Positions 46,200 through 56,117 of a stretch of DNA of 64,000 bases are shown here, piece after piece. Origin of the DNA: Taudactylus pleione (taxonomy: Eukaryota; Chordata; Amphibia; Anura; Myobatrachidae); contig JAUIMM010000737.1 of assembly GCA_031769625.1 (NCBI GenBank), positions 409,501-473,500 on the forward strand. The letters are read 5' to 3'. The notes under the pieces were generated by a model that was not told where the DNA came from, did not search any database, and was given only the letters and a program-made list of their open reading frames with translations. The translations under genes were made by a program, and so were the position numbers. The number at the start of each line of letters is the position of its first letter. The stretch's first letter is position 1.

Positions 46200-46899
46200 A
46201 AAGTCAATAGTTCAGTCCAGCCAGACCTTGGTCAAGGCACAGTGTGTGTTCCCAGCAATAAGATCCTGATTCCTATCCAAGAAGCAACACTTTGTCTCAT
46301 TGGCATAACCAGAACTTTGTAGGCCCCATAGCAAACTTTTGAAGGGGCCCCTCCCCAAATGCTTCTAGAGAGACACCGACCTCCAAAGTGGTTCTTCACT
46401 TTATGTCTCCTAATATTGCTCAAGTTAATTTTATGCACCGTACAGTAATAGTGCCCTAGTTTATTTTATGCCCCATAGTAGTCAGTGGAGGTTCTAGGGG
46501 CGGGCTAACAGGTCATCGCCTCGAGCGCTGACCCCTAGAGGGCGCCGCTGAGCCCCCGGGAGGCAAAAAAAAAAATCTCTTAAACAAAGACCCCCCCAGG
46601 GCCGCCCCCCCCCCCCGTTAGCCGCCGCCACAGGGAGGCTGCATTTGTTGGGCGCCCGCTGATATTTGTTATCAGCGGGCACCCGGCTCCCTCCCTGCAG
46701 CGGCAGCCGAAAGCCAGAGCTCACTCCTGAGCTCCGGCTTCCGCAGAGAGCACTATGGGAGGGACGTCATGACATAATGATATCTCTCCCATAGATACGT
46801 GGTGGAGCCGCGGTCGGACCTGACAGCAGCGGACGCAGGAGCGGGGCTTAAGGTAAGCATTGTTTGTATTTTAATTGTTTTTTTTTTTTTTTTACAGCA

Positions 46900-48430
46900 C
46901 CAGCACAGGAGGCATGGTTATAGGGGGGCATTACTACTGGGGACATGGCTACAGGGGGGCATTACTACGGGGGGCATGGCTATATGGGACATTACTACTG
47001 GGGGCATGGCTATAATGGGCATGGCTACAGGGGGCATTACTACTGGGGCATGGCTATAGGGGGGCATTACTACTGGGGGCATGGCTATAGGAGGGCATTA
47101 CTACTGGGGGCATGGCTATAAGGGGCATTACTACTGGGGGCATGGCTATAGGGGGGCATGGCTATAAGGAGCATTACTACTGGGGGCATGGCTATAAAGG
47201 GCATTACTACTGGGGGCATGGCTATAGGGGGCATTACTACTGGGGCATGGCTATAAGCGGCATTACTACTGGGGGCATGGCTATAAGCGGCATTACTACT
47301 GAGGGAAATGGCTATAGGGGCATTACTACTGAGGGAAATGGCTATAGGGGGCATTACTACTGAGGGAAATGGCTATAGGGGCATTACTACTGGGGGCATG
47401 GCTATAAGTGGCATTACTACTGGGGGCATGGCTATAGGGGGCATGGCTATAGGGGGCATTACTACTGAGGGAAATGGCTATAGGGGGCATTACTACTGAG
47501 GGAAATGGCTATAGGGGGCATTACTACTGAGGGAAATGGCTATATTGGGGCATTACTACTGGGGGCATGGCTATAGGGGGCATTACTACTGGGGGCATGG
47601 CTATAAGGGGCATTACTACTGGGGGCATGGCTATAGGGGGGCATGGCTATAAGGAGCATTACTACTGGGGGCATGGCTATAGGGGGCATTACTAGTGGGG
47701 GCATGGCTATAGGGGCCATTACTACTGAGGGAAATGGCTATAGGGGGCATTACTACTGAGGGAAATGGCTATAGGGGGCATTACTACTGAGGGAAATGGC
47801 TATAGGGGGCATTACTACTGAGGGAAATGGCTATAGGGGGGCATTACTACTGGGGGCATGGCTATAGGGGGCATTACTACTGGGGGCATGGCTATAAGGG
47901 GCATTACTACTGGGGGCATGGCTATAAGGGGGCATGGCTATAAGGAGCATTACTACTGGGGGCATGGCTATAAGGGGCATTACTACTGGGGGCATGGCTA
48001 TAGGGGGTATTACTACTGGGGGCATGGCTATAGGGGGTATTACTACTTGGGGCATGGCTATAAGCGGCATTACTAATGAGGGCATGGCTATAGGGGGAAT
48101 TACTACTGAGGGCATGGCTATAGGGGGCATTATTACTGAGGGAAATGGCTATAGGGGGCATTACTACTGAGGGAAATGGCTATAGGGGGCATTACTACTG
48201 GGGGCATGGCTATAGGGGGCATTACTACTGGGGGCATGGCTATAGGGGGCATTACTACTGGGGGCATGGCTATAGGGGGCATTACTACTGGGGGCATGGC
48301 TATAGGGGGCATTACTACTGAGGGAAATGGCTATAGGGGGCATTACTACTGAGGAAAATGGCTATAGGGGAGCATTACTACTGGGGGTATGGCTATAGGG
48401 GGACATAATGGCTATAATGGGGGCATTACA
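46900..48430. repeat. 30-bp minisatellite
   Basis: About 50 units of GGCATTACTACTGGGGGCAT followed by GGCTATAGGG. A variant with GAGGGAAATGGC forms blocks (47290-47550, 47720-47840, 48140-48190). Frames stay open because 30 is divisible by three; not coding. Confidence 0.95.
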
Positions 48431-48689
48431 ACAGGAGGCATTACTACTGGAGGCACATCTATAGGGGGGGCACTACTATATGGGACATTACCAATGGGGG
48501 CATTAACACTGTGGGCACTACTAATGAGGGCACTGCATGGGGGGCACCACCAATGACCCATTTGTGTAAGGGGCTCTACTACTGTGGGCTTTGTATTAGG
48601 GGCAATACTACTGTAGGCCTTGTGTATAAGGGGCACTAATTTGGGCATTGTGTAAAAGGGGCACCACTGTGTGTCATAACATGAATAAG

Positions 48690-49050
48690 GGACTTCTGTG
48701 TGGCGTAATTCGAATTGGAAATAATGTATTATAATGGGAATTACTGTGTGTAGCACAATGTATTATACAGGACATTACTACGTGTGGCATAATGTATTAT
48801 AATGGGAATTACTGCGTGTGGCATAATGTGTTATACAGGTTATTACTGCGTGTGGCATAATGTGTTATAAAGGCCATTACTGTGTGTGGCATAATGTGTT
48901 ATAAAGGGCATTACTGCGTGTGGCATAATGTGTTATAAAGGGCATTACTGCATGTGGCATAAAGTGTTATACAGGGCATTATTACATGTGCATAATGTGT
49001 TATAAAGGGCATTACTGTGTAAGGTGCATTACTGCACATAGCAATTATTC
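48690..49050. repeat. Tandem repeat of about 34 bp
   Basis: Roughly ten units of ATTACTGCGTGTGGCATAAT plus GTGTTATAAAGGGC, same hAT element. Confidence 0.85.
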
Positions 49051-49309
49051 ATCACGAGAGGAGAGCTTGGGGGAAGCCCAGCACCTTTGTAAGTGCTGGG
49101 CACGCCCACAGTGTGATGAATTGGGGGTGTTCCTCAAGGACACGCCCCGTTTCCGGAAGCGCTCACGCTTTCAGCACGCGCAGAGGAACGCCATCTAATA
49201 AAAGTTGTTTGTTTTTTTTTGGGGGGGGGGAGGCGCAACTGGGAACTTTCGCCCTGAGCTCCACAATGTCTAGAATCGGCCCTGATAGTAGTGCCCAAGT
49301 TCACATTAT

Positions 49310-49495
49310 ACCACACAGTGCCACCAGTTCATATTATTCCACCAGTTCACATTATACCACACAGTGCCACCAGTTCATATTATTCCTCCAGTTCACATTA
49401 TACCACAGTGCCACCAGTTCATATTATTCCACCAGTTCACATTATACTACACAGTGCCACCAGTTCATATTATTCCACCAGTTCACATTAGCCAC
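49310..49495. repeat. Tandem repeat, about 44-46 bp
   Basis: Four units of GCCACCAGTTCATATTATTC followed by CACCAGTTCACATTATACCACACA-like sequence (written here in part), just outside the hAT element. Confidence 0.85.
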
Positions 49496-50427
49496 ATGGG
49501 GCAGGAACCAACTAGTTCCTACTTGATTGGATACACCTTTGGGTGGAGATCTTCTTAAATTTAGGCACACTGTCATATTGTCCCTTTCTGGGGCCGTCCT
49601 AATCTCGGAGCTCAATTCTCGCGTCCTAGCTTTAAAAGGCAATAAACATGGAAAAGCATTCTCTGCAACAGTGCCAGGTTTACTGATCAGCTCAGCTGTG
49701 TCTGTGAGCATGAAACAGGAGTGTGGGAGATGGATCATATCAGGGTGGAGCTTTACGAAAAGGGAGATACAGAGAGGGTCACTGACCTTTTCCGCTTCTT
49801 AGGCCTAGTAATTTCAGGAACTTGGTAGACAATTATATGAGCTGGGTCTGGGGCCCCTTAAGCTATGGCACCCCTTGCAGCCACTATAGCATTGCCCAAG
49901 CTTCTACTTGTATGCCAGTAATTTGTACCCTGCATTAGCCACTCCTGGGACTGATGCCAAACTCCAGCAACCAGGGCTGAGTGAAGGACCTCACTGTGAA
50001 TAATACAAAATAAAACTTAAGTTTACTGGAGGGGATTCAGTTATTAGCAATCTGTGGCTTGGCTGAGTGCATATCAGCTGGTTACATTATTACCTCCGAC
50101 ATCACGAGTTTTCCTGTGCACCTCCATGCGGTGCCATGATGTGCCGTTCCAAATCAGTACATCACAGCCAGTACTTTGAATTAAATCCCCCACCCTTAAG
50201 GTATAAAAACATACCAGGCACAATTAAACATTTAAGGGCTAAATTTGAGCTGGGTTCAAAAATAAAAAGAGCAAGTAACTTTACACCTTGGCAACACGAT
50301 GCTGGACTGCGGGGTGGGTAGGCAGGTGTAACATGAGAGATTAGATTTGGGAGGGACACATCCAAACTCAAATCCAAATTTCACTGTAAGATTAAAGCTG
50401 TCCAGCATCTGTGGGCTATGGGCCTGA
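49496..50427. other. Gene-free stretch with an old MITE
   Basis: No gene. The stretch 50180-50405 resembles the body of a widespread frog MITE (GTGTAACATGAGAGATTAGA region). At 50428-50478 a tiny GGGCCTGATTCAGAG hairpin repeats the MITE terminus. Confidence 0.45.
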
Positions 50428-50504
50428 TTCAGAGATGTACGTTTATCCAATGATGAATGTACATCTTTGAATGTTACAGATCTATGCCTGCGCAGGACCG
50501 GTTC

Positions 50505-51480
50505 TGCTCATTTTAAGGGACTGTGTGACATGCGAATTTGTACATTGTCATTAAAATAATTCTCGTCCATTCTATTGATGCTTACTGGAGTCACATTAGA
50601 GGTATTAATAATTTTGGGAAATTCTTTTAAGCCTGACCAGATGTCATAATGGTGTTTCACTCTGGTGTGCTGAGTTGTCCTCATCATCAGTGGGTCTCTT
50701 GGAAAAGGTCAGTGTTTTCCTGGCAGCTGCATTTGCAGGAGAAACTGAAGCAGTATACGTTGACGTGTCATGTGCCACTTGAGCTGACAACTTGCCCACA
50801 AGGAGCTCTTTGCATCTCTTAAGATCTGTGAGCCTGATTCAGAGCTGAACGCTCTGACCAGAGCGCTCGCTCTGAATCAGGGCCCTCCTCCATGAAAATG
50901 GAGCGGCCTCCTGGCCGCTCGCATAGCTGTGGGTGACCACCCACAGCATATGCGAGCGGCCATGATGATGGTCGCGATGGTCTTGACCATCGGACTTGCG
51001 ATGGAGACCCTTCGGTAGGGTCTCTCTGCCGCAAGCCCTGGAGTGATTTTGGCTCTATCAGAGCCAAAATCACTCCCACTGACATCACTAGTGATGTCAG
51101 TGGGGCCGGCTTCAGACGGTAGGCGTTCCCATGGGAACGCCTCCATCTGGCAGGCACGCCCCCCAAAGGGGGCGTGCTGTCAATCAACATCGACAGCATG
51201 CCCCCTTTGGTGCAAGACCCCGAGCGATGGAAAGCCCGTCGCTCACCGAGTCTCGCGCATGCGCACGACGGAGCTCCCTCCATCGTGCGCATGCGTAGTG
51301 GGGAACATCGACCCCCTTGCGAGCGTCCTGCCGCTCATGAGCGGGTCTAAATGACCCCCTGTGTCAGTTGGAAAGAAAGACATAACGTATGCTTTAAACC
51401 TGGGATCAAGCATGGTTGCCAATATGTAGTGATCCAACTGCAAGATGTTGACAACCTTTGGTCCTAGCAAAGCGAATAAA
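50505..51480 (-). pseudogene. Older hAT transposase relic, split by a MITE
   Basis: On the minus strand 51480-51363 encodes DHYILATMLDPRFKAYV and, after the insertion, 50826-50505 continues with LKRCKELLV, an SPANAAARK segment and IWSGLKEF. Both parts align in order with the transposase of hAT copy 1 (LDPRFKAYVVSLFPAD, QRCKDLLV, IWSGLKDL). A stop and a one-base deletion precede the first part. It is more diverged than copies 1 and 2, so it represents an older family member or subfamily. Confidence 0.75.
50830..51359. mobile_element. MITE composed of consecutive palindromes
   Basis: This element entered the hAT relic with a TGT duplication (50827-50829, 51360-51362). Termini GAGCCTGATTCAGAGC and the degenerate GCGGGTCTAAATGACCCCC place it with the GGGCCTGATTCAG group. 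Perfect or near-perfect inverted repeats follow one another: 50833-50881, 50913-50961, 50975-50992, 51004-51024, 51042-51074 (two 15-bp arms), 51077-51102 (26-bp perfect palindrome), 51121-51142 (22-bp perfect palindrome), 51154-51177, 51256-51295 (two 13-bp arms) and 51331-51344. No open frame of note. Confidence 0.85.
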
Positions 51481-52088
51481 GAACTTGATCTACAAGTAAA
51501 CCAAATCATGCCCACTCATTAAAACATAGTTAAAATACCATGCTTGCGGAAGAGGTGGACATTCCTTCTCCTCCATGGAGTCCTGGGTCCCCACGGGGCT
51601 CCCCAGACAATCTGGGGACTGGGTAATTAGTACTCTCCCAACCCCCCTCTTTGCACCCCTGTATATTATAGAATGACACAATCCTGTTGAAGATGGAGAG
51701 CACTACTGCTCAGACTCCATATTGGTCCCTCCAGGGAGACTTAATTCCCTTACCAAGAAGGTCACCGTGTGTAGTTCTGCGTATGCACAGTACCATCTTG
51801 TAATTGTGTTAGAGTACCACTGTGACTCCATAAGGGACCCTGCGATTACTGCCTAATCATTCAACTTCTCTAAAGATGCTGATATTGCTTGCATCCTGCA
51901 TCAATAGCCACATACAGTCACTGGCTGGTAGCCTGTTCGATCCACCCCTCTTAAGCTCTGCTCCATGTTGTCAGACTTGTATTTGTTTGTGGACCCAGTG
52001 TCTGAGAAAAGTCTATATGGGTGTCTGGAGGTGTGTAGAGAAAGCTGACAGGCCTGAGGAGACCTCCTGGCATGAGGTAGAGAACACT
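51481..52088. other. Unassigned stretch, possible SINE body
   Basis: No gene. The part next to the tRNA-like sequence (about 51900-52088) could be the body of a tRNA-derived SINE on the minus strand. Confidence 0.35.
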
Positions 52089-52158
52089 TCCCTGACTGGG
52101 AATCGAACCTGGGTCTCAGTGGGGAGGTGCCAGATTGTACCCACTAAACCACCAGGGA
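52089..52158 (-). repeat. tRNA-Glu-derived sequence (SINE head or tRNA pseudogene)
   Basis: On the minus strand the 70 nt begin TCCCTGGTGGTTTAGTGG and end GGTTCGATTCCCAGTCAGGG. This gives an A box, a B box (GGTTCGATTCC) and an acceptor stem TCCCTG/CAGGGA like vertebrate tRNA-Glu. A CTC lies at the anticodon position. Several stem changes and a missing base or two make a working tRNA unlikely. A SINE head is the better guess. Confidence 0.6.
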
Positions 52159-52673
52159 CTTCGGTATTGGAGACAGGTTGGTATGTATAGCAGAAAAGGA
52201 GTGTAGCAGTAGATTTACCAGGCTGGTACTGGGTTGTTACTGTAAATAACATAACAACACTGTTCTTACTTGTATCTGTAAACCGGAATGCTGAAGTGGT
52301 AGATCTTGGCAATGTATTTACCAGGCTCGAATTGGGTTGTCGCTGTAGTCCAGGATCCAGGAGGACTCAGATGGTAGCAGGACCAGATACAAAGCGAACA
52401 CCGGAATGGGTAGTGGATAGTGATACCAGGAATGGCACCAATGGAGCAGGATCCAGCAGAAACTCACTGTGCAGCATGGATGGTATATACACAGGTTTAG
52501 TACTGGTTCAGGTAAATGGAACAGGCTGAGATTACTTGTGCAGCCAGTGGAATAGCTGCCACAGGTGTAGAACACTTGCAGGAATTTGTGCAGCAAACAG
52601 GAACAAAACTGCACCAATGGAAATCCAGGAATGCAATAGGAGCACAGTATAGCTTACCCCGTAGAGACTGAGG

Positions 52674-52969
52674 TTAGACATTGTACTGCAATTTGGTAGA
52701 GTCAGCAGCTGGGATATATATCCCTGGGTTACCTGGGATAGGCTGAGCAGAGACAGGTGGTACGCTGAGGCTCAGGCTGTCACTTGATTGGCTTGTTGCA
52801 GGCAGGTGATCGGGACTTGTCACTGCAGTACTCTGTAGCAGGCTTAGATCTTGCTTGAGGCCTAGCAGGCCGAGAAACACTGAAGCCTGTGCGTCTGGGA
52901 TGTGATAGAGAATGCTGGAAGAATCGGTAAGAGACGCAGCGGCAGGGGAAACAGACCCGGGTTGTGACA
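52674..52969 (-). repeat. Possible LTR fragment
   Basis: The minus strand begins TGTCACAACCCGGGTC at 52969, close to the start of the LTR at 13674 (TGTCACAATCCTGG), and has a TATA-like GATATATATCCC about 250 bp in. The other edge was not found, so a solo LTR is only a suggestion. Confidence 0.3.
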
Positions 52970-53300
52970 CACATTAACAAGTCTGTTACATGCAAAAACT
53001 GTGAGTATGGCTATGCATTCACATTGCCACCAAATAGACCACCCTGCTGGTTAAGTGTTGGTGTACATTGTCTCAGGGCATCCACTGGTGTGTACATACA
53101 TTGCCATACCACCACTACCTGTACACACACATATTTAAACTAGGGGTGAGCGGGTTCGGATTTCTGAAATCCGAACCCCCCCAAGCCCCCCCGATCCGAG
53201 TCCGATCCGAATCAGGCTCGACTTTTCCCGCCTGACTCGGATCTGAAATCGAGGCAAAACGTCATCATCCCGCCTTCCGAGTCTCGCGGGTTTTGGATCC

Positions 53301-53330
53301 TATATAAGGTACCCACGTCGGCGCCATTTT
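53301..53330 (+). promoter_or_regulatory. hAT copy 2 promoter: TATA box and YY1-like motif
   Basis: TATATAAGG at 53301-53309 and GCGCCATTTT at 53321-53330, same spacing as copy 1. Confidence 0.5.
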
Positions 53331-53660
53331 CTCACTCGGCTGTGGACAGTGAAGAGGGAGGGTGGGAGTTAGGGCTGTGTAGTGTAGTGTAGTGTAGTGC
53401 TGCTGTTGTCCACTACTTCAAAGTCCATAGGGGCTGGCTGTGTTGTGCTGTGCTGCTGTTGTTAATAGGGGCTGTGTCCACTACTTCAAAGTCCATAGGG
53501 GCTGGCTGGACTGTGTTGTGCAGTTAGTTCTCCATAGGGGCTGTGTCCACTCCAAAGTCCTGTGCAGTGTCCCAGTCCTAAAGAGGTGCTGTAGTGTTGT
53601 CCAGGGGGTGCTCTGTCCATCAGGGGTGCTCCCCCCAAGTGCTAAAAAAATAATATATTT

Positions 53661-55770
53661 TCTGTGTTTGTGAATTGTGTGCGCAGTAGCCGCACGTGCA
53701 TCAACAAAGTAGTGCCAAGCGTGCGCCTGTGTCATAAGTAAAGGGCCGGCTGGCTTGACCGTTAAAGGGTGCTGTAACCCCCGAAAGTACACTCCAGTCC
53801 AAACCAAAAAAAAATTATTTTCTGTGTTTGTGAATTGTGTGCGCAGTAGCCGCACGTGCATCAACAAAGTAGTGCCAAGCGTGCGCCTGTGTCATAAGTA
53901 AAGGGCCGGCTGGCTTGACCGTTAAGGGTGCTGTAACCCCCGAAAGTACACTCCAGTCCAAACCAAAAAAAAAATAATTTTCTGTGTTTGTGAATTGTGT
54001 GCGCAGTAGCCGCACGTGCATCAACAAAGTAGTGCCAAGCGTGCGCCTGTGTCATAAGTAAAGGGCCGGCTGGCTTGACCGTTAAGGGTGCTGTAACCCC
54101 CGAAAGTACACTCCAGTCCAAACCAAAAAAAAAATTATTTTCTGTGTTTGTGAATTGTGTGCGCAGTAGCCGCACGTGCATCAACAAAGTAGTGCCAAGC
54201 GTGCGCCTGTGTCATAAGTAAAGGGCCGGCTGGCTTGACCGTTAAGGGTGCTGTAACCCCCGAAAGTACACTCCAGTCCAAACCAAAAAAAAAATTATTT
54301 TCTGTGTTTGTGAATTGTGTGCGCAGTAGCCGCACGTGCATCAACAAAGTAGTGCCAAGCGTGCGCCTGTGTCATAAGTAAAGGGCCGGCTGGCTTGACC
54401 GTTAAAGGGTGCTGTAACCCCCAAAGTACACTCCAGTCCAAACCAAAAAAAAAATTATTTTCTGTGTTTGTGAATTGTGTGCGCAGTAGCCGCATGTGCA
54501 TCAACAAAGTAGTGCCAAGCGTGCGCCTGTGTCATAAGTAAAGGGCCGGCTGGCTTGACCGTTAAGGGTGCTGTAACCCCCGAAAGTACACTCCAGTCCA
54601 AACCAAAAAAAAAATTATTTTCTGTGTTTGTGAATTGTGTGCGCAGTAGCCGCACGTGCATCAACAAAGTAGTGCCAAGCGTGCGCCTGTGTCATAAGTA
54701 AAGGGCCGGCTGGCTTGACCGTTAAGGGTGCTGTAACCCCCGAAAGTACACTCCAGTCCAAACCAAAAAAAAAAATATTTTCTGTGTTTGTGAATTGTGT
54801 GCGCAGTAGCCGCACGTGCATCAACAAAGTAGTGCCAAGCGTGCGCCTGTGTCATAAGTAAAGGGCCGGCTGGCTTGACCGTTAAAGGGTTCTGTAACCC
54901 CCAAAGTACACTCCAAACCAAAAAAATATATATTTTCTGTGTTTGTGAATTGTGTGCGCAGTAGCCGCATGTGCATCAACAAAGTAGTGCCAAGCATGCG
55001 CCTGTGTCATAAGTAAAGGGCCAGCTGGCTTGACCGTTAAAGGGTGCTGTAACCCCCAAAGTACACTCCAGTCCAAACCAAAAAAAAATTTATTTTCTGT
55101 GTTTGTGAATTGTGTGCGCAGTAGCCGCACGTGCATCAACAAAGTAGTGCCAAGCGTGCGCCTGTGTCATAAGTAAAGGGCCGGCTGGCTTGACCGTTAA
55201 AGGGTGCTGTAACCCCCGAAAGTACACTCCAGTCCAAACCAAAAAAAAAATAATTTTCTGTGTTTGTGAATTGTGTGTGCAGTAGCCGCACGTGCATCAA
55301 CAAAGTAGTGCCAAGCGTGCGCCTGTGTCATAAGTAAAGGGCCGGCTGGCTTGACCGTTAAAGGGTGCTGTAACCCCCGAAAGTACACTCCAGTCCAAAC
55401 CAAAAAAAAAATTATTTTCTGTGTTTGTGAATTGTGTGCGCAGTAGCCGCACGTGCATCAACAAAGTAGTGCCAAGCGTGCGCCTGTGTCATAAGTAAAG
55501 GGCCGGCTGGCTTGACCGTTAAAGGGTTCTGTAACCCCCAAAGTACACTCCAAACCAAAAAAATATATATTTTCTGTGTTTGTGACTTGTGTGCACTGTG
55601 GCTGCACGTGCATCAACAAAGGAGCAGCGCCAAGCGTGCGCCTGTGTCCCATAAGTAAAGAGCCGGCTGGCTCATTTCTTAAAGGGTGGTGTAACCCACA
55701 AAGTGCACTACTCTCCAGCAAAAATAAAAAAATATTTTCTGTGTTTGTGTGCGCTTTAGCCGCACGTATA
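53661..55770 (+). repeat. 160-bp leader tandem array of hAT copy 2
   Basis: About 12 copies of a 160-bp unit (GTGTTTGTGAATTGTGTGCG...) plus a diverged last copy. Unit starts fall at about 53661, 53821, 53981, 54141 and so on. Copy 1 has only two to three. Open minus-strand frames within the units repeat with the same period and are not genes. Confidence 0.95.
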
Positions 55771-55788
55771 TATATCAATATAACATAA

Positions 55789-56117
55789 ATGGAGGACCAA
55801 ACTTTCTCTGATAAAAATAAAATAGGGAAAGATCAAGAACCACTTCCTACTAGTGCTGTTGCTGCTGCTGGGAGTTGTTCATCATCCCAGAGAGGAAGTA
55901 GGAACATCACTACTTTTACTAAACAATTGACCCTCCAACAGTCCCTAGCGATGAGGATGAAGTACGACAGCAGTCATCCTGAAGCAAAACGTATAACTGA
56001 GGCCTTGACTGCTATGTTGGTGTTAGACGTGCGTCCGGTATCCGACATTAGTGCAGTGGGATTTAGACAATTGATGGAGGTAGTGTGTCCTCGGTTCCAA
56101 ATCCCGTCTAGATTCCA
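55789..56117 (+). pseudogene. hAT copy 2 transposase, N-terminal remnant
   Basis: It starts MEDQTFSDKNKI like copy 1. About 360 codons, including the whole BED finger, are deleted after residue 22 or so. It resumes with SSSQRGSRN and runs to PRFQIPSRFH, where the reading passes directly into the tandem array. Confidence 0.85.

Larger units (their letters stand above)
46483..49284. mobile_element. Non-autonomous hAT element filled with minisatellites
   Basis: It starts CAGTGGAGGTTCTAGGGG and ends AGAATCGGCCCTG, and is flanked by perfect 8-bp duplications ATAGTAGT (46475-46482 and 49285-49292). The left 370 bp is GC-rich and related to the element at 29424 (shared GGGA(G/C)(A/G)GACGTCATGAC region). 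The rest is mostly tandem repeats. No transposase. The surrounding sequence (46298-46474, 49293-49880; GTAGGCCCCATAGC-type ends) looks like an older element that it entered. Confidence 0.85.

Noticed and set aside
46853..46897. Possible intron between GTAAGC and ACAG in the hAT element
   Set aside because: 45 bp is below the usual minimum for vertebrate introns and there is no coding sequence on either side.
46799..48170. Gly/Ile/Thr-rich and Pro/Met-rich frames in the 30-bp minisatellite
   Set aside because: Same artefact of a period divisible by three.
52013..52617. Short Cys-rich frames on both strands near 52.3-52.6 kb
   Set aside because: No domain or codon signal; they overlap the tRNA-derived and LTR-like sequence.
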